DNA of 11,436 nucleotides, from positions 1-11,436 of the forward strand of contig QMPN01000079.1 of NCBI GenBank assembly GCA_003648575.1. The letters are read 5' to 3'. This stretch comes from Bacteroidota bacterium (GTDB lineage: Bacteria; Bacteroidota; Bacteroidia; Bacteroidales; B18-G4). Below are positions 6,485 through 11,436 of the stretch, one piece after another. Each line of letters begins with the position of its first letter. Position 1 is the first letter of the stretch. A program made the position numbers and the translations under genes. A model generated the notes under the pieces. The model had not been told where the DNA came from. It saw only the letters and a program-made list of their open reading frames with translations, and ran no database searches.

Positions 6485-9400
6485 ATGAAAAAGAATCTTT
6501 TCCTCTTGCTGGCATTTCTCTTTGGGATTTCAGCAGCTTATTCCAGCGATGGATATGAAGTAAACTTCTCTGACGAGGCCAATGCATATCAGCTTGAATT
6601 TATGCTGGATGGTATCACCATCTCTGAAATAGTTATTGATGGACAGACTTTTGCAACCATCGATTTTCCAGGCTCTGTGGTAACAAAGAAAGCAGGCTTT
6701 GCCGAATTGCCTTATGTGCATGCGGCAGTGATGCTGGAAGCCGACAATAGCGTGAAACTGCAATTCGAAGGCAGCAATTATATCGACTATCAGCTCGAGC
6801 ATCCGCTTTTGCCTTCACGTGGTGTCATATATCGTGACCAGGATCCCGCCACCATCCCTTATGTAATCGATCCAAAGTCGGTTATTAACAACTGGTATCC
6901 CGGCGACCTGGCCAATAATACCGAACCTTATATTATGAGGGATGTCAGGGGAACCAATGTTTATGTTTATCCTTTCCAGTATAACGCTGCCAAAAATGTG
7001 CTCAGGGTTTATCAAAGCGTAAACGTAAGCCTGCAAAAAGAGAACACAGCACCGGTGAATCCACTGCTTAGCCACAGCAATAGCATTGCCTACGAAATGG
7101 ATGCCATTTATGCCTCCGTTTTCATCAACTATGGCGAGAACAGGGACGACCTCACCATTGGTGAGATGGGAGATATCCTGGTGGTATGCACCGATCGTGA
7201 TGAAGCCGCCATGGCACCCTATATCCAATGGAAAAGGGAAAAAGGATTTAATGTCAGCACTGAGATTGTAGCCACGGGTACCAATGTAAATACCCTTGTT
7301 GAAAATGCCTATGCTGCAAACAATAACCTGCTGTATGTACAGCTTGTTGGCGACTGGGCCGATATCAAATGTAATACCTTGAGCGGTGGTGCACCCATGG
7401 ATCCGCAAATTGGATGCGTTGCCGGAGGTGATGAAGTTGTGGACATAGCCGTAGGCCGTTTTTCAGCTGAAAACCCCAGCCAGGTTACAGTGCAGGTGGA
7501 TAAGGTAATCGTTTTCGAGAAAACACCTCAGGCAGGTGCAGCATGGTATAGTGTTGCTACCGGGATTGGATCTACCGAGGGCCCTGGCGACGATAACGAA
7601 AAAGATTTTGAACACCTTGATGTGATCTTCAATGACAAACTGGATCCGTTCACCTATGAAACATATAACCCGATTTACGAGCCATCCGGCAGTATCAGTG
7701 ATGTGATGTCAGCAGTTGATGGGGGTACAAGCGTGATCAATTATTGCGGACATGGATCTCCCACATCATGGGGAACCACAGGCTTCAGCAATAGTAATGT
7801 GAATAACCTTTCCAATGGGGATATGACTCCCTGGGTCGTTTCAGTTGCCTGTAACAATGGTGACTTTCATACAGGTACCTGCTTTGCAGAAGCCTGGCAA
7901 CGCAAAGACGGCGGTGGCTCTGTAATGTTCCTTGGAGCTTCGATTAGCCAGCCCTGGGACCCACCTATGCGTGGACAGGATTATTTTGCCGACATCTATA
8001 CCGGAGGATATGATTATACAGCTCATGCCGGCCAGAGTGGAATTAACACTACTGAAGGCAGGACAACACTCGGGGCTATTGTATTCAATGGCATCGTACT
8101 GATGACAACAGAATCAAGTGGTCCTTCCGATTGGGAAACAGCGAAAACATGGAACCTTTTCGGTGACCCATCAATGCAGGCGAGGTCGGACGAACCGGCA
8201 GCTCTTGCACTGTCAAATAACACTGTTATGGTGGGCATACCTTTTGAAACTACAATTTCTGCCGGCGGAAGCCCTGTTGAGGGTGCGATGGTAACCCTGA
8301 GCCAGAACGATACATATTTTACCGGTATCACTGATGCATCAGGAATGGTAAGTATAAATCATAGCCTGAGTCCGGGTGATGCCCTGCTGGTAGTTACAGG
8401 ATTCAACACTGAAACCATCTACCAAACAATCAGTGTAGTCCCTTCTGCAGGGGCATTTGTGATCTATGAGAGCCACATTGTGAACGACGCCTCAGGAAAC
8501 AATAATGGCATGCTGGATTATGGAGAAACCCCTATGCTGAGCATTTCGCTTACCAATGTGGGTACAGCAGATGCTGTGAATGTTGATGTTCTTCTTTCAA
8601 CAGACAATGCCTATATTACACTAACAGATTTTGAAGAAAACTATGGAACCATCCCGGCAGGGGGTAGTGTACAGATCGATAATGCTTTTGCCCTTCAGGT
8701 TGCAGCGGACATCCCTGACGGAGAAGGAATCCTTTTCAATATAGAATCTAACGGTGACGCCACATGGAACAGCAGTTTTACTGAAATGGGACATGCCCCG
8801 GATTTGATGTTTGGAGCTTATGTGATTAATGATGCTACCGGCAATGGCAATGGTAAACTTGATCCGGGCGAAACGGCAGAACTCACCATATCCATAGATA
8901 ATAGTGGTTCTTCAGCCGCTGGAGGCGTTCTTGCACAATTATCAGTCTCCAGTGCTTATATCACCATTGATGAAGCCAGCATGCTCTATGGCCCGATCGC
9001 CGCAGGAGGATCTGCCGATCAAACCTATGTGGTCACAGCCGGAACGGACACGCCTCCCGGGCACTCAGCTCCTTTCTTCCTGGATATCTATGCTGACCTA
9101 GGAATTACCGGCTACGGTGAGTTTTCAATTATCGTAGGTCAGATCCCGGTGCTCGTAATTGACATGGACGGCAACCACAACTCGGCCGATGCTATGATGG
9201 ATTGCTATAGCAATTTGAGTGTCGAGGCTGAATTGGTTGAGGGATGGCCGGATGACCTGGAAATCTATTCTTCAGTATTCGTTTGCCTTGGCATTTATCC
9301 TGATAATTATCAGCTCTCCAGTTCAGAAGGACAGGAGCTGGCCGACTTCCTCAATATGGGAGGCCGTGTATATATGGAAGGTGGCGACACCTGGTATTAT

Positions 9401-10036
9401 GACGACCAGACTCCGGTCCATGCCATGTTTAATATTGAAGGCCTGTCGGATGGAAGTGATAATCTGGGTATTATCATCGGACAGACCGGCACATTTACCG
9501 AAGGCATGACATTTAATTATATGGGTGAGAACCAATGGATCGATCAGCTGGCTCCTATGGGTGATGCATTCACCATTTTCAAGAATCAAACTCCCAGCTA
9601 TGTAAATGCTATCGCTTATGACGAAGGCTCATACAGGACGATCGGTACATCATTTGAGTTTGGAGGTTGCGCCGGTATCAGTACAGATATCGAATACCTG
9701 ATGCATAAATACCTCGAATTTTTTGGTATTGGGTCAATATGGGTGGGACTTGATGAAGATGTTGCCTCAAAGGTAGATTTCGGACATGCATATCCGAACC
9801 CATTCAGTGGCGAAACCAACATTTCATTCACATTGGAGGAAGCAACGAACATCAGTATTGATGTGTACAATATGAACGGACAAAAAGTTAATGCTCTCAT
9901 AAATGCAGACTTCAATGCCGGTTCACATAACATCAAATGGAATGCGGAAGCTGATGGAGTCCCTGAAGGGGTTTACTTCCTGAGGCTCGTCACGCCGACG
10001 GAGGTCATCACAAGAAAAGTGATCTTGCTGCACTAA
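6485..10036 (+). CDS. Arg-gingipain (Rgp)-like C25 cysteine peptidase with T9SS sorting domain
   Basis: A secreted cysteine endopeptidase, predicted to cleave after arginine. The ATG at 6485 is preferred (1183 residues) because it begins a normal signal peptide, MKKNLFLLLAFLFGISAAYS; an in-frame ATG at 6452 would add 11 residues before it. Numbers here count from 6485. Prodomain about 25-220, ending at NYGENR220|D221; catalytic domain about 225-570; Ig-like domain 573-657; two CARDB-like domains with Ca loops (668-681 and 783-796); amidotransferase-like domain about 887-1087; T9SS tail about 1100-1183 (YPNPF start). By comparison with RgpB: Glu365 (STEG) matches Glu152, Asp374 (NEKDFEH) matches S1 Asp163, His423 (GHGS) matches His211, Cys456 (VACNNGDF) matches Cys244, and Trp491 and Met495 (PWDPPMRGQD) match Trp284 and Met288. 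His-to-Cys spacing is 33, as in RgpB. It starts 53 bases after the first peptidase, with no terminator between, and ends at a strong hairpin. Arg specificity is inferred. Confidence 0.93.
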   Translation: MKKNLFLLLAFLFGISAAYSSDGYEVNFSDEANAYQLEFMLDGITISEIVIDGQTFATIDFPGSVVTKKAGFAELPYVHAAVMLEADNSVKLQFEGSNYIDYQLEHPLLPSRGVIYRDQDPATIPYVIDPKSVINNWYPGDLANNTEPYIMRDVRGTNVYVYPFQYNAAKNVLRVYQSVNVSLQKENTAPVNPLLSHSNSIAYEMDAIYASVFINYGENRDDLTIGEMGDILVVCTDRDEAAMAPYIQWKREKGFNVSTEIVATGTNVNTLVENAYAANNNLLYVQLVGDWADIKCNTLSGGAPMDPQIGCVAGGDEVVDIAVGRFSAENPSQVTVQVDKVIVFEKTPQAGAAWYSVATGIGSTEGPGDDNEKDFEHLDVIFNDKLDPFTYETYNPIYEPSGSISDVMSAVDGGTSVINYCGHGSPTSWGTTGFSNSNVNNLSNGDMTPWVVSVACNNGDFHTGTCFAEAWQRKDGGGSVMFLGASISQPWDPPMRGQDYFADIYTGGYDYTAHAGQSGINTTEGRTTLGAIVFNGIVLMTTESSGPSDWETAKTWNLFGDPSMQARSDEPAALALSNNTVMVGIPFETTISAGGSPVEGAMVTLSQNDTYFTGITDASGMVSINHSLSPGDALLVVTGFNTETIYQTISVVPSAGAFVIYESHIVNDASGNNNGMLDYGETPMLSISLTNVGTADAVNVDVLLSTDNAYITLTDFEENYGTIPAGGSVQIDNAFALQVAADIPDGEGILFNIESNGDATWNSSFTEMGHAPDLMFGAYVINDATGNGNGKLDPGETAELTISIDNSGSSAAGGVLAQLSVSSAYITIDEASMLYGPIAAGGSADQTYVVTAGTDTPPGHSAPFFLDIYADLGITGYGEFSIIVGQIPVLVIDMDGNHNSADAMMDCYSNLSVEAELVEGWPDDLEIYSSVFVCLGIYPDNYQLSSSEGQELADFLNMGGRVYMEGGDTWYYDDQTPVHAMFNIEGLSDGSDNLGIIIGQTGTFTEGMTFNYMGENQWIDQLAPMGDAFTIFKNQTPSYVNAIAYDEGSYRTIGTSFEFGGCAGISTDIEYLMHKYLEFFGIGSIWVGLDEDVASKVDFGHAYPNPFSGETNISFTLEEATNISIDVYNMNGQKVNALINADFNAGSHNIKWNAEADGVPEGVYFLRLVTPTEVITRKVILLH
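8456..10036 (+). other. C-terminal module shared with the first peptidase (copy 2)
   Basis: This region encodes the last 526 residues of the Rgp-like protein and corresponds domain for domain to 4845-6431. The most conserved segment is VYMEGGDTWYYDDQT in the Rossmann domain (codons near 9368-9411), identical in both proteins. The DNA differences there fall at third codon positions only. Confidence 0.8.
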
Positions 10037-10041
10037 GACAT

Positions 10042-10073
10042 AAAAAAGGGAATCGTTTCGATTCCCTTTTTTT
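10042..10073. terminator. Strong intrinsic terminator, probably bidirectional
   Basis: A perfect 14-base stem, AAAAAAGGGAATCG (10042-10055) with CGATTCCCTTTTTT (10059-10072), closes a three-base TTT loop and runs into seven Ts on the plus strand. It starts 6 bases after the stop of the second peptidase and so ends that operon. The A-run on the left arm becomes a T-run on the minus strand. The same hairpin could therefore stop the convergent glycosyltransferase transcript, whose stop codon is about 85 bases away. Confidence 0.9.
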
Positions 10074-10081
10074 ATATCCGA

Positions 10082-10134
10082 TCCTTCGACTTCCATCGGC
10101 CGCCAAAGGCTCGCCGACGGCGAAGCGCTCAGGA
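10082..10134. repeat. REP-like imperfect palindrome between convergent genes
   Basis: A GC-rich 53-base stretch runs from TCCTTCGACTTC to GAAGCGCTCAGGA, with an inner near-palindrome CCATCGGC (10093-10100) against GCCGACGG (10113-10120), one mismatch, around GCC-AAA-GGC. The outer ends TCCT and AGGA pair, as do CTTC (10090-10093) and GAAG (10122-10125). The flanking words CCTTCGAC and GCTCAGGA are those of a short intergenic palindrome I recall as repeated in many bacterial genomes. Whether it recurs in this genome cannot be seen from one window. Confidence 0.5.
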
Positions 10135-10157
10135 CATGTATTCGATCTTCGGGTGAA

Positions 10158-11351
10158 TTATTTCAGGCTGGCAAATTTATTCCAATGCGCGAACAAAGTT
10201 AACAGCAGGCCAATGGTTCCCCAACTGTAGATGGAAATACTCCAGAGGTAATTATACAAATCTTTGCCCGCCAGATCATAGATATTTCCTCCGATAAACA
10301 CACAGCTGATTATAAGGATGATTTTGAAAAGTATATTCAATTCCCCGAATCTGAACAGCAGGTATATGATCAGGGGAAGGGTAAATATAAAGGCATTATA
10401 GCTGGTAAATGCCAGCAGGGGAATGATGGCGATCAGGACGATATACAGCCGCAAAGCGCGTTCAGGGACTGGTCGCCGAAAGTAAAACCATAGCAAGAGC
10501 AAAGCAAGCGAAAGCATGACTCCCAATTGAAATATATGCCTTCCGGAACCTTCGATTGGTAGAAGGCCTAGCGGGGAATACCTCGCCAGGATAGAAAAGA
10601 TGGTATGGTTTCCGGCAGAAAACAGATCCTGCTTGGCCCCGAGTTCTGTGGTCAGTTCTCTATACCATGAAACATATAGCTCGAAATAAGTATTACTGTC
10701 GGCATAAAATAGCATGGGGAGCAGGATCATGAGGATTGTAAATCCTGTAAAATACAGGAGCTCCCTGAACCTGCCCATGATGATCAATAAGGGTAGGAAG
10801 ATCAAACCGAATGGCTTGATGAAAATACTGACAGCTATCAGGGCAGCAAACCCCATGGGCTTTTCTTTTTGAAGCAGGCACAGCGCAAAAATATAGATTC
10901 CCAACAGCAAAAGGTTAACCTGTCCAAGATGTAGTTCCCTGAAAAAGTGTGTGCCTACAATAATGATCCCCAGTAGCAGACTTGTTGCAACCCTTCTGTT
11001 TGAAGCTGTTTTTGGGCTTAACAGCCTCTTGAGATTGTAGAGGACCGTTCCAAGAATAAAGCTAAGGAGGATCCAGTATATGATCTTACTCAGGGGAATT
11101 CCTAAAGGAAGGAAGGGGATGAATAGCATGGCTGCGGGAGGTGCATATTTATACACATAATGCTCCCAGGGGTTATCTTCAACAGCCCGGTATAATTCAC
11201 CGCCCTCCGTTAGCCGGTCGGCTGCACGGTAATATACCTCCAGGTCACGCATATCCATACGGCTGTTGATCAACTCGGCGCTGAAACTGCCTGCACTGAC
11301 AAGCAGGAGGAAAAGGATCCAAACATAGTTTTTTTGAATAAAGGTTTTCAC
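10158..11351 (-). CDS. Family-87-type (DUF2029) polytopic membrane glycosyltransferase
   Basis: A 397-residue inner-membrane protein with about ten hydrophobic segments, starting with a helix at 9-27. Marks of the GT87/DUF2029 group are RDLEVYYRAADRL (35-47) with a candidate catalytic Asp36 just after the first helix, GGELY (50-54), YKYAPPAAML with a PFLPLG segment (67-84), HLGQVN (141-146), FIKPFGLIFLP (177-187) and a loop containing GNHTIFSIL (247-255). Members use polyprenyl-phosphate sugars; PimE mannosyltransferase is the characterised example. The acceptor here is unknown. The start is GTG at 11351, since the upstream in-frame stretch to the stop near 11406 holds no ATG. The gene is convergent with the peptidase operon, and its upstream neighbour lies outside the window. 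The last 85 bases of the window (11352-11436) show no gene; TATCTTTA on the minus strand (11373-11380) is a weak -7-like match without a clear -33 partner. Confidence 0.82.
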   Translation of the reverse strand: MKTFIQKNYVWILFLLLVSAGSFSAELINSRMDMRDLEVYYRAADRLTEGGELYRAVEDNPWEHYVYKYAPPAAMLFIPFLPLGIPLSKIIYWILLSFILGTVLYNLKRLLSPKTASNRRVATSLLLGIIIVGTHFFRELHLGQVNLLLLGIYIFALCLLQKEKPMGFAALIAVSIFIKPFGLIFLPLLIIMGRFRELLYFTGFTILMILLPMLFYADSNTYFELYVSWYRELTTELGAKQDLFSAGNHTIFSILARYSPLGLLPIEGSGRHIFQLGVMLSLALLLLWFYFRRPVPERALRLYIVLIAIIPLLAFTSYNAFIFTLPLIIYLLFRFGELNILFKIILIISCVFIGGNIYDLAGKDLYNYLWSISIYSWGTIGLLLTLFAHWNKFASLK

Positions 11352-11436
11352 AAGTTGACACTTTGAAGAGGATAAAGATAATAAGATTTTATACCGCTTG
11401 ATATGCTAATGGAAGTATTAGCCGTTGTTTCTTAGC

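Noticed and set aside
6815..7408. Minus-strand open frame of 197 codons opposite the second peptidase
   Set aside because: It lies inside the well-supported C25 gene on the other strand, shows no recognisable domain, and its Ile/Gly-rich composition is that expected of a reverse-strand shadow.
7380..7470. Asp in the PMDPQIG segment as the Arg-specificity residue of the second peptidase
   Set aside because: Counting back from the catalytic His showed that RgpB Asp163 falls in the GESDIQHE segment, whose counterpart here is NEKDFEH.

Overview
The window looks like a chromosomal segment of a Bacteroidota (Bacteroidetes) bacterium. The evidence is two very large secreted proteins with type IX secretion system (T9SS) C-terminal sorting domains, an rbfA-permease gene pair of the kind found in this phylum, a TAnnTTTG-type promoter with a TTG about 18 bases upstream, and start codons preceded by A-rich rather than Shine-Dalgarno sequence. 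I cannot name the genus. Five of the six genes read left to right. The last is convergent.

Layout. Positions 1-1002 hold the 3' end of a family-39-type membrane glycosyltransferase. After a short gap with a tandem 7-base repeat come rbfA (1057-1392) and, 7 bases later, a LolC/LolE/FtsX-type ABC transporter permease (1400-2632). A 145-base gap with an AT-rich inverted repeat and a good Bacteroidota promoter leads into two consecutive gingipain-like (peptidase family C25) genes at 2778-6431 and 6485-10036. They are only 53 bases apart and end at one strong hairpin terminator (10042-10073). A REP-like GC-rich imperfect palindrome follows, then a minus-strand family-87-type (DUF2029) membrane glycosyltransferase (10158-11351).

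The centre of interest is the peptidase pair. The first protein matches Lys-gingipain (Kgp) at its catalytic and S1-pocket positions. The second matches Arg-gingipain (Rgp) at its own corresponding positions. The locus therefore looks like a two-gene operon for complementary Lys- and Arg-specific, trypsin-like secreted proteases. Both prodomains end in an Asn-Arg|Asp site, so the Arg-specific enzyme could mature both. The catalytic halves are clearly diverged, but the C-terminal halves (two CARDB-like domains with Ca-loop motifs, a glutamine-amidotransferase-like Rossmann domain, and the T9SS tail) are much more alike. They replace the hemagglutinin/adhesin repeats of Porphyromonas Kgp and RgpA. 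Specificity is inferred by comparing motifs with remembered Kgp and RgpB sequences. No alignment or structure was computed.
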